Position numbers and translations under genes: made by a program. 64,000 nt of DNA from assembly GCF_000282195.1 (NCBI RefSeq), contig NZ_AKJT01000004.1, forward strand, positions 40,114-104,113, read 5' to 3'. The stretch is from Pseudomonas sp. GM18. Its GTDB lineage: Bacteria; Pseudomonadota; Gammaproteobacteria; Pseudomonadales; Pseudomonadaceae. Below, piece by piece: positions 7,856 to 16,656 of this stretch (the first letter of the stretch is position 1; each line of letters begins with the position of its first letter). The notes beneath the pieces are model-generated. The model made no database searches. It was not told the DNA's origin and saw nothing but the letters and a program-made list of their open reading frames with translations.

Positions 7856-8779
7856 TCATGAGCGCGTTGCATCTGGGCTGTCTACGGAAGGAATGGCAAA
7901 TAGATGCTCGGCGGCAAAGTCCACGAATACGCGGATTTTCGGTGAAAGATGGCGACTGGACGGCCACAACGCCCAGAACTGCCCTTGATCTTCGCTGTGA
8001 CCGTCGAGCACCGTTTCCAGGCGCCCCTGGGCGATAGCTTCGCGCGCCAGGAAGTCCGGGACAAATGCGATACCGTGCCCATCCACCACGGCCATCAGCA
8101 TGGCTTCCATGTTGTTTAATGTCAGGGCGGTTGGCAGGCGCAACTGCGTGAACTGGGGGGCCGAGGACATACTCCAGTCCATTATTTTACCCGTCGTGAC
8201 AAATCGGTAACGCAAGCATTCGTGATGCTCAAGGTCACTGATAGTGACGGGCCGTCCCTTACGCTGCAAATAGTCAGGCGATGCGCACAGGACAAACTTA
8301 AAAGGCCCCAACTTGCGGGCCATCAGCTTGGAGTCGACCTGGCCGCCGCTGCGAATCACTACGTCAAAGCCTTCATCGATCACATCCACCAACTGGTCGT
8401 TGAAGTCCAGTTCCAGCTCAATCTCCGGATAGGTTTTGCGGAACCGCGCCATATGGGGCAAGAGAAAGCGATAACCGATGGTGGGCAAGCTGACGCGTAA
8501 CTTTCCACGGGGTTCCTGTGTGGCATGGGAAAGCATCGCCCGGGCATCTTGAAGATCGTCGAGGATCTTTCGGCAGCGTTCATAGAACAACTGTCCCTCC
8601 GCTGTCAGGCTGACTTTGCGGGTGCTGCGGTGCAATAACCGCACATTCAGCGAAGCCTCGAGTTTGGCGACGTTTTTGCCCACGGCCGAGGCAGAAATCC
8701 CCAACGCCCTGGCGGCGCTGATGAAACTGAGCGCCTCGGCGGTTTTTACGAATGAGATCACACCACTAAGACTGTCCAC
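7856..8779 (-). CDS. LysR-family regulator, left flank of biosynthetic cluster
   Basis: A 307-residue LysR transcription factor of the CrgA-like subgroup. It has an N-terminal winged helix-turn-helix (ALGISASAVGKNVAKLE, then LLHRSTRKVSLT) and a periplasmic-binding-protein-like effector domain. I chose the GTG start because it aligns with the ATG of its paralogue at 19258-20160. An ATG 16 codons upstream is possible but would add unmatched residues. It is divergent from the two MFS exporters, the usual layout for a LysR gene controlling its neighbours. The effector is unknown; the cluster product or a precursor is likely. Confidence 0.85.
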   Translation of the reverse strand: MDSLSGVISFVKTAEALSFISAARALGISASAVGKNVAKLEASLNVRLLHRSTRKVSLTAEGQLFYERCRKILDDLQDARAMLSHATQEPRGKLRVSLPTIGYRFLLPHMARFRKTYPEIELELDFNDQLVDVIDEGFDVVIRSGGQVDSKLMARKLGPFKFVLCASPDYLQRKGRPVTISDLEHHECLRYRFVTTGKIMDWSMSSAPQFTQLRLPTALTLNNMEAMLMAVVDGHGIAFVPDFLAREAIAQGRLETVLDGHSEDQGQFWALWPSSRHLSPKIRVFVDFAAEHLFAIPSVDSPDATRS

Positions 8780-8800
8780 AAATCGATTACATCCTTTTGG

Positions 8801-8815
8801 TTCACTATAAGTGGA
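8801..8815. promoter_or_regulatory. Possible LysR operator in the divergent promoter
   Basis: TTCACTATAAGTGGA is an imperfect dyad with five perfect pairs, CACT/AGTG plus an outer T-A. It sits just upstream of the LysR start and about 108 bases before the MFS start. It resembles a LysR box except that the T-N11-A position reads T-N11-G. Weak evidence. Confidence 0.3.
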
Positions 8816-8922
8816 ATAAAAGCCCATTTATCTTCGATTGTATCCTAACTAGAGTGTGTGAACGATTGCGCGCCTCGGCCTGGATAGCACGGATACTTCA
8901 TAGACATGCAGGGAATGACTTA

Positions 8923-10476
8923 ATGAACTCAGCTACAGAACCGCTGCCGGTCCATGGCCGGCACTCCATCTTGGCTGCAATTTGCCTGGCAGCCTTGGTA
9001 TTGCCCATGAGTTTTACCGGCGGGGCAGTGGCCACGCCGTTCATTGGTCAAACCTTTGATGCCCATCCCACGGAACTGGCCTGGATCACTAACGCCTTCA
9101 TGCTCAGCTTCGGCAGCCTGCTGATGGCGGCCGGCACCCTCGCGGACCTTTACGGACGCAAGCGTCTGTTCATGTGCGGCATAGCGTTGTTCGCACTGGT
9201 ATCGATCCTGTTGGCAGCGGTTCCCGATATTATCTGGCTGGACCTGTTGCGTGGCGTGCAGGGCATTGCCGCGGCAGCAGCCCTGGCCAGCGGTTCGGCG
9301 GCACTGGCGCAGGAGTTTGATGGGCATGCCAGAACTCGTGCTTTCAGCCTTCTGGGCACCACTTTCGGGGTTGGCCTGGCCTTCGGTCCGTTGTTATCGG
9401 GGTTGCTGATCGAGTACTTGGGCTGGCGCGCAATTTTCCTTTGCACGGCCCTGCTTGCCATCCTTTCCTTGATATTTGCCCTGCCGAAAATGCGCGAAAG
9501 CCGTGACCCGCAAGCACAGCGTCTGGATACGCCCGGCGTGCTGACGTTTTCCGGCCTGTTGATCACGTTCACCACGGCGGTGATCCTGGCACCTGAGCAA
9601 GGCTGGGGCTCGCCGGTCATCCATGCACTGCTTGGAACGTCGGCGGTCTTTTTGCTGCTGTTCATCATTGTTGAAAATCGTGCGAAACATCCGATGCTGG
9701 AACTGGGGCTATTTCTGTTTCCGCGCTTTGTCGGTGTACAGATCCTGCCGATCGGCACCTGCTATTGCTATATCGTCTTGATCGTATTGCTGCCGTTTCG
9801 GTTTATCGGTGTGGAAGGTGCCAGCGCTTTTGAAGCGGGGTTGATGATGTTGGCACTTTCCGCCCCGATGCTGATTGTCCCCATGATTGCCGCATCGCTG
9901 ACTCGCTGGTTGTCGGCGGGCGTACTTTGCGCAATTGGCTTCGTGATCGCAGCGGCCGGGCTCTACTGGCTGAGTACGATCCCGGTCGGCGCGCACGGGC
10001 AGATCATCGCGGCCATGCTGCTGACCGGTATCGGTACAGGCTTGCCCTGGGGCTTGATGGATGGTTTGTCGATCAGCGTGATCCCCAAGGAACGGGCGGG
10101 GATGGCCGCCGGTATTTTCAACACGACGCGGGTGGCCAGCGAAGGTGTCGCCCTGGCAATCACTGTTGCGGTGCTGACGGCTCTGGTCGCACACCATCTG
10201 AGCATCAGTGACTCGGTCAAACTGTCCGCTGTTGACTATTCTACTATCGCGCAACGCCTGGTGATGGGGGATATCCAGCACGCGAGTACCGACGCCAGCC
10301 AAATCCCGTTGACGATGCTGCGCTCAGCCTATACCGCAGGATTCAACACCTTGTTGCAACTGCTGGCGATGTTCACGCTGTTCACGGCCGCCGTGGTCTT
10401 TCTATTCCTGGGACGCCAAAGCGAAGTCGGCGCCGAATCCGCGCCCGATGTCGTCCGTTTCTCATCGGATACCTGA
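8923..10476 (+). CDS. MFS exporter, DHA2 family (14 TM)
   Basis: A 517-residue major facilitator of the EmrB/QacA type. Motif A-like GTLADLYGRKRLF lies between TM2 and TM3. LGTTFGVGLAFGPLLSG in TM5 is the antiporter motif C (GxxxGPxxGG type). About fourteen hydrophobic segments fill the protein. The start is the ATG at MNSATEP, with AGGGA upstream; a longer reading frame from 8797 lacks a ribosome site. The family exports hydrophobic drugs by proton antiport. Its place between the LysR gene and the biosynthetic genes suggests export of, or self-protection against, the cluster product. Confidence 0.85.
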   Translation: MNSATEPLPVHGRHSILAAICLAALVLPMSFTGGAVATPFIGQTFDAHPTELAWITNAFMLSFGSLLMAAGTLADLYGRKRLFMCGIALFALVSILLAAVPDIIWLDLLRGVQGIAAAAALASGSAALAQEFDGHARTRAFSLLGTTFGVGLAFGPLLSGLLIEYLGWRAIFLCTALLAILSLIFALPKMRESRDPQAQRLDTPGVLTFSGLLITFTTAVILAPEQGWGSPVIHALLGTSAVFLLLFIIVENRAKHPMLELGLFLFPRFVGVQILPIGTCYCYIVLIVLLPFRFIGVEGASAFEAGLMMLALSAPMLIVPMIAASLTRWLSAGVLCAIGFVIAAAGLYWLSTIPVGAHGQIIAAMLLTGIGTGLPWGLMDGLSISVIPKERAGMAAGIFNTTRVASEGVALAITVAVLTALVAHHLSISDSVKLSAVDYSTIAQRLVMGDIQHASTDASQIPLTMLRSAYTAGFNTLLQLLAMFTLFTAAVVFLFLGRQSEVGAESAPDVVRFSSDT

Positions 10477-10499
10477 AAGCTGCTTTGGAGCCATGCCTG

Positions 10500-11693
10500 A
10501 TGTCGCCCAGCACACACTTTACGCCGCTGATTCTGGCGAGCATTGCCCTACTGTGCGGTTTGTCGGTGGCCAATGTTTACTTCAACCAGGCACTGCTGCC
10601 GGTCTTCGCCGATGCCCTGAACGCTGATGCCGGGCAAACCAGCTGGATCGCCACTGCATCGCAGATGGGCTATGCCTTAGGGATGTTGCTGATCGTCCCG
10701 TTGGGCGACAGAGTGGCGCCCTTGCGACTGTGTCGCGTACTGCTGGTGTGGACCGCCGTCCTGTTATTGCTGGCAAGTCAGGCCACCCAGCTTTCATTCC
10801 TGGCAGGCGCCAGTTTCTTGCTCTGCATGGCCACCTGCATCCCGCAGGTGTTACTCCCCTACCTGGCCGGGCTGGCTACTGCCGGCGAACGCAGTCGCGT
10901 CATTGCCTGGGTACAAACGGGGTTGGTCACCGGAATCCTGCTGTCCCGGGCCATTGCCGGATGGTTGGCCGATCACCTCGGCTGGCAGTCGGTCTATTGG
11001 GTGGCGGCTTCTGCCATGGTCCTGTGTGCTCTGGCGCTGCCGAGCATTCTGCCCCGGCGCCATACACCTGGGGTGTCCGTTGCCTACGGTAGATTATTGA
11101 GCTCGATGCTGCATCTGTTCTGGCATGAGCCGCTGCTGCGCCTGTCCTGCGCCCTGGGCGCAGCAGTCTTTGCCGCGTTCAGCGCGTTCTGGTCGGTAAT
11201 CGCTTTTAAACTGATGGCGCCGCCCTACAGCATGAACGCCGCCGATGTCGGGTTGTTCAGCTTGTGGGGCGCCCTCGCCACCTTGCTGACTCCCGCGGCC
11301 GGTAAACTGTGTGAACGTTTCGGCACAGTCGCTATCAGCCTTGCCTCTATCTTGCTCTGTGGCCTGAGCTTCGCCTTGTCGATCGCGTGGTCCAACACCT
11401 TTATGGTGATGCTGGCGTGCGCCAACCTGCTCAGCTTCGCCTTGCAACTGGGTCAGGTGGCCAACCAGACGCGTATTTTTTCTCTGAGGCCGGAAAGTCG
11501 CAGCCGTTTGAACACGGTGTATATGGTCTGCAATTTTTGTGGCGGAGCGTTCGGCAGTGCCATGGGAGGGTATCTCTGGCAGCGTTTCGGATGGACCGGA
11601 TGCGCCTTATTGGGATTGCTGTGCGCCGTATTGGCGATGGTCGCCTTGTTGGCGATTCTTAGACCGCGCCCCAAACAACTTTCCGCCATTTAA
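10500..11693 (+). CDS. MFS transporter, DHA1 family (12 TM)
   Basis: A 397-residue major facilitator with twelve predicted membrane segments. The N-terminal half carries MGYALGMLLIVPLGDRVAPLRL, motif A-like. The start is the ATG at MSPSTHF, with GGAG 9 bases upstream. It lies 23 bases after the DHA2 exporter and is surely cotranscribed with it. Two different exporter classes in tandem before a biosynthetic operon suggest export of product and of an intermediate, or redundancy. The substrate is unknown. Confidence 0.85.
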   Translation: MSPSTHFTPLILASIALLCGLSVANVYFNQALLPVFADALNADAGQTSWIATASQMGYALGMLLIVPLGDRVAPLRLCRVLLVWTAVLLLLASQATQLSFLAGASFLLCMATCIPQVLLPYLAGLATAGERSRVIAWVQTGLVTGILLSRAIAGWLADHLGWQSVYWVAASAMVLCALALPSILPRRHTPGVSVAYGRLLSSMLHLFWHEPLLRLSCALGAAVFAAFSAFWSVIAFKLMAPPYSMNAADVGLFSLWGALATLLTPAAGKLCERFGTVAISLASILLCGLSFALSIAWSNTFMVMLACANLLSFALQLGQVANQTRIFSLRPESRSRLNTVYMVCNFCGGAFGSAMGGYLWQRFGWTGCALLGLLCAVLAMVALLAILRPRPKQLSAI

Positions 11694-11749
11694 CCATTGA
11701 ATGACTGAGCGGCCACATTCGTAACTTGCTATTCCCTTCCTGCACTGAC

Positions 11750-11782
11750 TAGTTGTATTGGTTAGCCACATCAATACAACTA
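11750..11782. promoter_or_regulatory. Perfect 11-bp inverted repeat upstream of the biosynthetic operon
   Basis: TAGTTGTATTG and its exact complement are separated by 11 bases, 284 bases before the thioesterase start and 57 bases after the MFS stop. There is no T-run, so it is a better operator than terminator. The inner ATTG-N11-CAAT resembles, but does not match, a LysR box. The rest of the 370-base gap shows no ORF or other clear structure. Confidence 0.5.
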
Positions 11783-12065
11783 CCTTCGCCCTTCCTGATT
11801 CCTCCCTTCGTTCAAGTCGCCCACTCGTGTCTCTATCAACTCATTGGCCTTTCGCGCAATGACGTATTTAGCATGATCGGACCTTGGACTTATAGTTCAG
11901 ACAGTTGAGCCTAAAACGCTCAACCGCTTTGAAATACTCTGAAATACAATTGCCCGCAGCAAACAGATTTTCCGGAAAAACCAGACAGACTCCAACTTGG
12001 CAGAAAGATCAGGGCGTTCCTTAGTTCCCTGGGCTTCTTTTAATCTCTCAAACAAGGAGTCTTCG

Positions 12066-12824
12066 ATGACTGTCATCGACTCTGAAAAAGTGTGTGTTTT
12101 CATACCCTTCGCCGGGGGCAGCGGCTTGTCCTTTGAAACACTGCGGCGTGCCGTAGGCACTTACATGCCCGTGATGGGTGTCACTTACAAAGGCCGCTAT
12201 CAAAAGAATGTGACGCAGGCGCCAGATACTGTCGATGCAATGGCGAACGAAGTCATTGCACTTATCGACAACCTGGCGGCGCGCGAGGTCATTATTTTTG
12301 GCTATAGCCTTGGTGCCATCGTTGCTTACGAAGTTGCTCGTCGCCAACATGAGTTTGGCCCGCGACTGATCAATCTGGTGGTTGCAGCCTGTCGTGCTCC
12401 GCACATTTTTAATTGCGCGCAGGTGACACTCGACGATTCTGAAGAAGTGTTTATTCAAACGGTTTCCAAGTTTGGTGCCATTCCGGATTTCATGTTCAAG
12501 CACTCGGCGGCGAAGAACCGCATGCTGCCTTCCCTTATCAAAGACTTCCAGGCCGCCGCCTTGTATCGCCACGTTCCCGGTGACCCGCTGGACGTTCCCA
12601 TGATGGTTCTGGGCGGTAGCGAAGACCCATTTGCACCGCTCCAGGATGTTATTGCCTGGAAGGAGCATAGCCACAATTTTGTCCGTCTGGAGTTTTTTGA
12701 GGGAAACCATTTTTTCCTCACCCAGCATATTCCTGCCATCACCCAAATGATTACCGAGCCTGTTAGCCCGGCAGCACTCCTGCCTGTTTCATCCCGATAC
12801 CTGGATACATCAGCACGCATATAA
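12066..12824 (+). CDS. Type II thioesterase (alpha/beta hydrolase)
   Basis: A 252-residue thioesterase of the GrsT/TesA type. PFAGGSG lies near residue 14, the nucleophile elbow GYSLG has Ser81, GGSED gives Asp187 and GNHFF gives His215. GGAG lies 7 bases before the ATG; in-frame codons upstream are outside the domain. In polyketide and peptide pathways these free-standing enzymes clear stalled or wrong acyl groups from carrier proteins. It is the first gene of the biosynthetic operon, which holds two carrier proteins, so an editing or release role fits. Confidence 0.85.
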   Translation: MTVIDSEKVCVFIPFAGGSGLSFETLRRAVGTYMPVMGVTYKGRYQKNVTQAPDTVDAMANEVIALIDNLAAREVIIFGYSLGAIVAYEVARRQHEFGPRLINLVVAACRAPHIFNCAQVTLDDSEEVFIQTVSKFGAIPDFMFKHSAAKNRMLPSLIKDFQAAALYRHVPGDPLDVPMMVLGGSEDPFAPLQDVIAWKEHSHNFVRLEFFEGNHFFLTQHIPAITQMITEPVSPAALLPVSSRYLDTSARI

Positions 12825-12834
12825 AGGTGAAAAA

Positions 12835-13635
12835 ATGGAAGAGCTCAGTGTTTCAAATAGCGTTTCTTCGTGCCCGTTTTCTGGACTTTCCTCGCTCAAC
12901 GCGGAACAGCAGGAATCGCCCAGGCATTACATTGTGGTGGGGGATCGAATCAAAAGTCAGTGCAGTGACAATATGTTTATTTCGGTGACTGCTGCAGAAG
13001 AAATGGTGACCAAACTTGATAGGGACGAAAAGTTGACCTTGCATGTCGGCCAAGGCATTACCGACGAGCAACTCAATACCCTGTATGGGTTCAAGGCGGC
13101 CCTGTCGCCGACCTTGAATATCCTTCCAGTGGATCGCCGCTCTCGTGCTTCCTCAACCGCCACTCACAAGTTGAAGAGCCATAACATTGCCATCTCCGCG
13201 CCGTGCGAAAACGGCAACGGCACTTACTCGGCCTCGCTGATGATAGACGATGCGAATGCCGAACTAAGCGACCACCTTACCGGTCAGCATGTTTCCGGAA
13301 TGATGGTCATCGAAGCCGCCCGCCAAATGACCATCGCCGTTGCAGAAGCTTATTACGTGACACCGGCAGCCAAAGGCAAAGTCAACTTTGTCACCAACAA
13401 GATGGACGTTACGTATATGGACTTCCTGTTGCCGATACACACGGAAATCCTGTGCGTTCCCATTGAGTTACGCCGCTCTGGTGCCTCGAATTTTCGTTTT
13501 AGCTGCCGCCTTGAGTTTAAGCAACAAGGCCAGTGCCTGGTGGTACTCGGCTTTGAACTATCGGTGATCGACTCGCGCTACTTTCAACTCAAGGAAGCGC
13601 AACTTCTTCACCAATTCGTCAAGCGTCTCGCCTGA
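12835..13635 (+). CDS. AfsA-type hotdog-fold protein
   Basis: A 266-residue protein. Residues 147-165, DHLTGQHVSGMMVIEAARQ, match the AfsA/ScbA/BarX signature, in which a conserved H-x-GM-EAARQ segment forms the hotdog central helix. Streptomyces AfsA joins a beta-ketoacyl carrier protein to dihydroxyacetone phosphate in gamma-butyrolactone signal synthesis. AfsA usually has two such repeats; only the C-terminal one is clear here, and the first 110 residues are divergent. A dehydratase-like role is therefore an alternative. The neighbours (carrier proteins, reductase, HAD phosphatase) supply the other steps a butenolide pathway would need. Confidence 0.8.
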   Translation: MEELSVSNSVSSCPFSGLSSLNAEQQESPRHYIVVGDRIKSQCSDNMFISVTAAEEMVTKLDRDEKLTLHVGQGITDEQLNTLYGFKAALSPTLNILPVDRRSRASSTATHKLKSHNIAISAPCENGNGTYSASLMIDDANAELSDHLTGQHVSGMMVIEAARQMTIAVAEAYYVTPAAKGKVNFVTNKMDVTYMDFLLPIHTEILCVPIELRRSGASNFRFSCRLEFKQQGQCLVVLGFELSVIDSRYFQLKEAQLLHQFVKRLA

Positions 13636-13657
13636 TCCACTTTGAGAGGAATCCCTT

Positions 13658-13963
13658 ATGAAAGAGCAAATTCTCGGCATCATTTATAACGCGATTGAAA
13701 ATGAAAACCACAGTCTCGCCCAGCCCATTAGCCTGGAAAAAGGCGAAAACACCGCCCTCTATGGTGTCGGCGGCGTCCTCGATTCGATGAGCCTGGTGTC
13801 CATCGTGATTGACGTCGAGCAGATGATCGAGGAGCAACTGGGGGTCAAGATGACGCTGGTCAACGACAGCGCCATGTCCCCCAAGCGCAGCCCGTTCCAG
13901 TCGGTAAACACCTTCGCCAACTACATTCTCGAGCTGAATGCACAGGTGTCTCATGGCCGATAA
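13658..13963 (+). CDS. Acyl carrier protein 1
   Basis: A 101-residue carrier protein. GGVLDSMSLVSIV carries the phosphopantetheine attachment Ser43. The stretch after the serine, VIDVEQMIEEQLG, is the recognition helix. It has a C-terminal extension compared with primary-metabolism AcpP and is only modestly acidic, as in secondary-metabolism carriers. Its last 11 bases overlap the start of the reductase gene, so the two are translationally coupled. It probably holds the starter or a dedicated acyl group. Confidence 0.85.
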   Translation: MKEQILGIIYNAIENENHSLAQPISLEKGENTALYGVGGVLDSMSLVSIVIDVEQMIEEQLGVKMTLVNDSAMSPKRSPFQSVNTFANYILELNAQVSHGR

Positions 13964-14657
13964 CACGCCTGTCACGCTTATTACGGGGACGCGCAAGGGC
14001 ATCGGCAGGCATCTTGCCGAGTACTACCTTGGCCAGGGGCATCGTGTGATCGGCTGTAGCCGTTCGTCCAGCGATCTGAGCCATCCGGGTTATGACCACT
14101 TTATCGCCGATGTGGCCGATGAACAGGCCATCAGCGAACTGATGAGGCACGTGCGCGGCACCTGCGGTCGGCTTGATCACCTGATCAACAATGCCGGGAT
14201 CGCCAGCATGAACCACTCGCTGCTGACGCCCTACAAGACCGCGCAAAACATCATGCAAACCAATGTGCTGGGCACTTTCCTGCTCAGCCGGGAGGCGGCA
14301 AAGCTCATGCGAGCGGGGCGCCAGGGACGCATTGTGAATTTTTCCACAGTGGCCAAACCGTTGAAGCTGGAAGGCGAAGCACTGTATGCCGCGTCCAAAG
14401 CCGCCGTGGAAACCCTGACCTGTGTGATGGCCAAGGAGCTGGCCAGCTTTGGCATCACGGTTAATGCCGTGGGCCCTACACCGATCGATACCGATCTGAC
14501 GCGAGTCATCCCTGCACAAAAAATGAAAGACCTGCTGGCGCAACAATCGCTGAAGCGCTTCGGTACGTTCGACGATGTGACCAATGTGACGGATTTTTTC
14601 CTTTCACCGCGCAGCAATTTCATTACCGGCCAAGTCGTGTATCTCGGCGGCCTCTAA
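13953..14657 (+). CDS. SDR-family ketoreductase (FabG-like)
   Basis: A 234-residue short-chain dehydrogenase. It has the cofactor loop TGTRKGIG (11-18), NNAG (79-82) and the catalytic Ser131, Tyr145 and Lys149 in YAASK. The ATG at MADNTP is chosen because it overlaps the preceding carrier gene and puts TGxxxGIG at the normal distance. FabG homologues reduce 3-ketoacyl carrier-protein thioesters with NADPH. In butyrolactone pathways an SDR reduces the side-chain ketone. Either role fits this operon. Confidence 0.85.
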   Translation: MADNTPVTLITGTRKGIGRHLAEYYLGQGHRVIGCSRSSSDLSHPGYDHFIADVADEQAISELMRHVRGTCGRLDHLINNAGIASMNHSLLTPYKTAQNIMQTNVLGTFLLSREAAKLMRAGRQGRIVNFSTVAKPLKLEGEALYAASKAAVETLTCVMAKELASFGITVNAVGPTPIDTDLTRVIPAQKMKDLLAQQSLKRFGTFDDVTNVTDFFLSPRSNFITGQVVYLGGL

Positions 14658-14686
14658 CTCACGTTCTCTTGCAAAAGGACTTCACC

Positions 14687-14941
14687 ATGAACCTGGACGC
14701 CATCAAGAAAGAACTGGCAGAACTTCTGGAACTGCGCGAATCGGAACTTCAAGTTGATGTATTGCTGCACCCCCTGAGCAATTGGGATTCATTGACCAAG
14801 GTCACGCTGCTGGGTGTGTTGAATGACCAGTTCGGTTTCGCCTTGAGCCCTACTGTGCTCGATGAGGTTGAAACCATGGGTGAGCTGTTCGATGCCATCC
14901 AGGCCGATGCGGCTGACGCTCGCGTCAGTGAACCCTCATGA
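14687..14941 (+). CDS. Acyl carrier protein 2
   Basis: An 84-residue carrier protein with NWDSLTKVTLLGVL, where Ser35 is the phosphopantetheine site. It is acidic, with the helix pattern typical of carriers. It is quite unlike the first carrier in the operon, which suggests distinct partners rather than simple duplication. AAGGA precedes the ATG. Its stop codon overlaps the ketosynthase start as ATGA. Confidence 0.85.
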   Translation: MNLDAIKKELAELLELRESELQVDVLLHPLSNWDSLTKVTLLGVLNDQFGFALSPTVLDEVETMGELFDAIQADAADARVSEPS

Positions 14942-15957
14942 ACGCGTCTATCGATGGGGTGTCGATCCGCGCGCTGTCGGCCGCAATCCCCCAAGACGTG
15001 ATGACCCTGGCCGACTTCGCCACGTTGTTTGGTGAAAAAGAAGTGCAGCGGATCGCCAAGAGCACCGGCATCCATCAAGTGCGGGTGGCCAATCGGCTGT
15101 CGACGGTGGATCTGTGCGCCGCTGCTGCCCGGGCGTTGTTCGACGCTGCGGACATCGATCCCGCCAGCATCGATGGCCTGGTGGTCGTGACGCAAACGCC
15201 CGACAGCCTGATGCCTGCCAGCAGTGCAATCCTGGCTGATCGCCTGGGGTTGAAGAAAGCGCTTGCAGCCTTCGACCTCAATTTTGGCTGTTCCGGCTAC
15301 ATCTATGGCCTGTTTCAGGCGGCCATGCTGATCAAGGCCGGCGGCTGTCGCAGAGTACTGGTGTGTACCGGCGATGTGATCAGCAAATTGCTCAGCCCTG
15401 AAGACCGGCACGTGCGGCTGGTCTTCGGCGATGCCGCGACCTGCACACTGCTGGAAGGCGGCGATCAGGCACTCGGGTTTGCGTTCAATACCGATGGCGC
15501 CGGCGCGCAATACCTCAACACAGCGCTGGATTACACACCCAGCGCCACCAGCCGGGTACAGGCCGCCGGGCTGCATATGGACGGCGGCCAAGTGATGAAC
15601 TTTGCCCTGGAGAAAGTGCCGTCGGCGATCAACGCCTTCATTCGCGACCAAGGCATCGACCCTGAGCGTGTGCCGTTCTTCCTGCTGCACCAGGCCAACA
15701 AATTCATGCTCGATTACCTGGCCAAAAAGCTCGGCGTTGCGCCGGCCAAGGTCCCCATCGAAGTGGCTGACGTGGGCAACACCGGCCCCTCGTCGATCCC
15801 GCTGATGATCTGCAAGCGGCACGGCCGCGAAGACTTGCGGCAGGACAACCTGATTGCCTGTGGTTTTGGCGTCGGGCTGTCGATCGGCATTGCCCATTTA
15901 TCGCTGCGCGATGCTCACATCATTGCTCCCGTAGAAGTACCTGCCCTCCCTAACTGA
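14938..15957 (+). CDS. 3-oxoacyl-ACP synthase III (KAS III, FabH-like)
   Basis: A 339-residue thiolase-fold ketosynthase with a full KAS III triad: Cys118 in NFGCSG, His251 in LLHQANK and Asn281 in GNTGPSS. FabH enzymes condense an acyl-CoA or acyl-ACP starter with malonyl-ACP, and relatives form esters or amides. Primary fabH genes are not placed with P450 and AfsA genes, so this copy is specialised. It is coupled to the second carrier by a 4-base overlap, suggesting that carrier as its partner. The product would be a beta-ketoacyl-ACP, the expected AfsA substrate. Confidence 0.88.
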   Translation: MNASIDGVSIRALSAAIPQDVMTLADFATLFGEKEVQRIAKSTGIHQVRVANRLSTVDLCAAAARALFDAADIDPASIDGLVVVTQTPDSLMPASSAILADRLGLKKALAAFDLNFGCSGYIYGLFQAAMLIKAGGCRRVLVCTGDVISKLLSPEDRHVRLVFGDAATCTLLEGGDQALGFAFNTDGAGAQYLNTALDYTPSATSRVQAAGLHMDGGQVMNFALEKVPSAINAFIRDQGIDPERVPFFLLHQANKFMLDYLAKKLGVAPAKVPIEVADVGNTGPSSIPLMICKRHGREDLRQDNLIACGFGVGLSIGIAHLSLRDAHIIAPVEVPALPN

Positions 15958-15981
15958 CCTGACAATCAAGGAAAGATGACC

Positions 15982-16656
15982 ATGACTATCCAAGCAATCT
16001 GGTTCGACTTCGGCGGCGTGCTGTCGCCTTCCATCGACGAGCTGTACCGCGTCTACCAGGAAAATACCGGCATCAGTCGCAGCCAGATGGAAGCCGCCAT
16101 GCATGCCGTGGCCAAGCCGCTGAATGTGCAATTCCAGGCGCCCATCGAGCTGGCAATGATGACTCAGGTCGAATGGGGGCAGGGCATGAGCAAGGCATTG
16201 TCCGAGCTGTATCCGGGCATTGATTTGAGCCGTTGCGATTTCGATAACCATGGCGAGCAGTGGTTTTCCCCGCACAACGTCAACGAACACATGTTCGAGC
16301 TTTTCCATGAAGTGAAAGCGGCCGGCCTGAAGGCGTGCATCCTCACCAACAATGTAGTGGAGTGGGAAACGCCGTGGCGGCGCATGGTGGGCCTGGATGA
16401 TGTCGCTGACAGCATCGTCGATTCCTGCAAGGTAAAACTGCGCAAACCAGACCCGCAAATCTTTGCGTTGGCGGCCGACCAGATCGGCGTACCTGCCGCC
16501 GGTTGCGTGCTGATCGACGATGTCGAAGAAAACTGCGAAGCCGCGCGAGCCGCCGGTTGGCACGCCATTTTATTTGTCGACAGCCTCGAGACTCAGCATG
16601 CCGTGCGTGCACTCATTGGCGCGGCACAACCCCGCGCACAGGCAGGTGCCCGATGA
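15982..16656 (+). CDS. HAD-superfamily hydrolase, phosphatase-like
   Basis: A 224-residue HAD protein. Motif I is FDFGGVL with nucleophile Asp9, motif II is ILTNN, motif III has a Lys in VKLRKPDPQ, and motif IV is LIDDVEENC. The second motif I Asp is Gly, as in the YihX-type branch, some members of which are active sugar-phosphate phosphatases. AAGGA sits 9 bases before this ATG but only 3 before the ATG at 15976, so I chose the later one. In butyrolactone synthesis a phosphatase removes the phosphate left by the dihydroxyacetone-phosphate unit; this gene could serve that step. Confidence 0.8.
   Translation: MTIQAIWFDFGGVLSPSIDELYRVYQENTGISRSQMEAAMHAVAKPLNVQFQAPIELAMMTQVEWGQGMSKALSELYPGIDLSRCDFDNHGEQWFSPHNVNEHMFELFHEVKAAGLKACILTNNVVEWETPWRRMVGLDDVADSIVDSCKVKLRKPDPQIFALAADQIGVPAAGCVLIDDVEENCEAARAAGWHAILFVDSLETQHAVRALIGAAQPRAQAGAR

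Noticed and set aside
8801..8922. Idea that the DHA2 exporter starts at 8797 with a 42-residue N-terminal extension
   Set aside because: The extension is not membrane-like or family-like and runs through the divergent promoter; the ATG at 8923 has AGGGA upstream.
11750..11782. Terminator for the second MFS gene
   Set aside because: The stem is AT-rich with an 11-base loop and no T-run, so termination would be poor. An operator is more likely.
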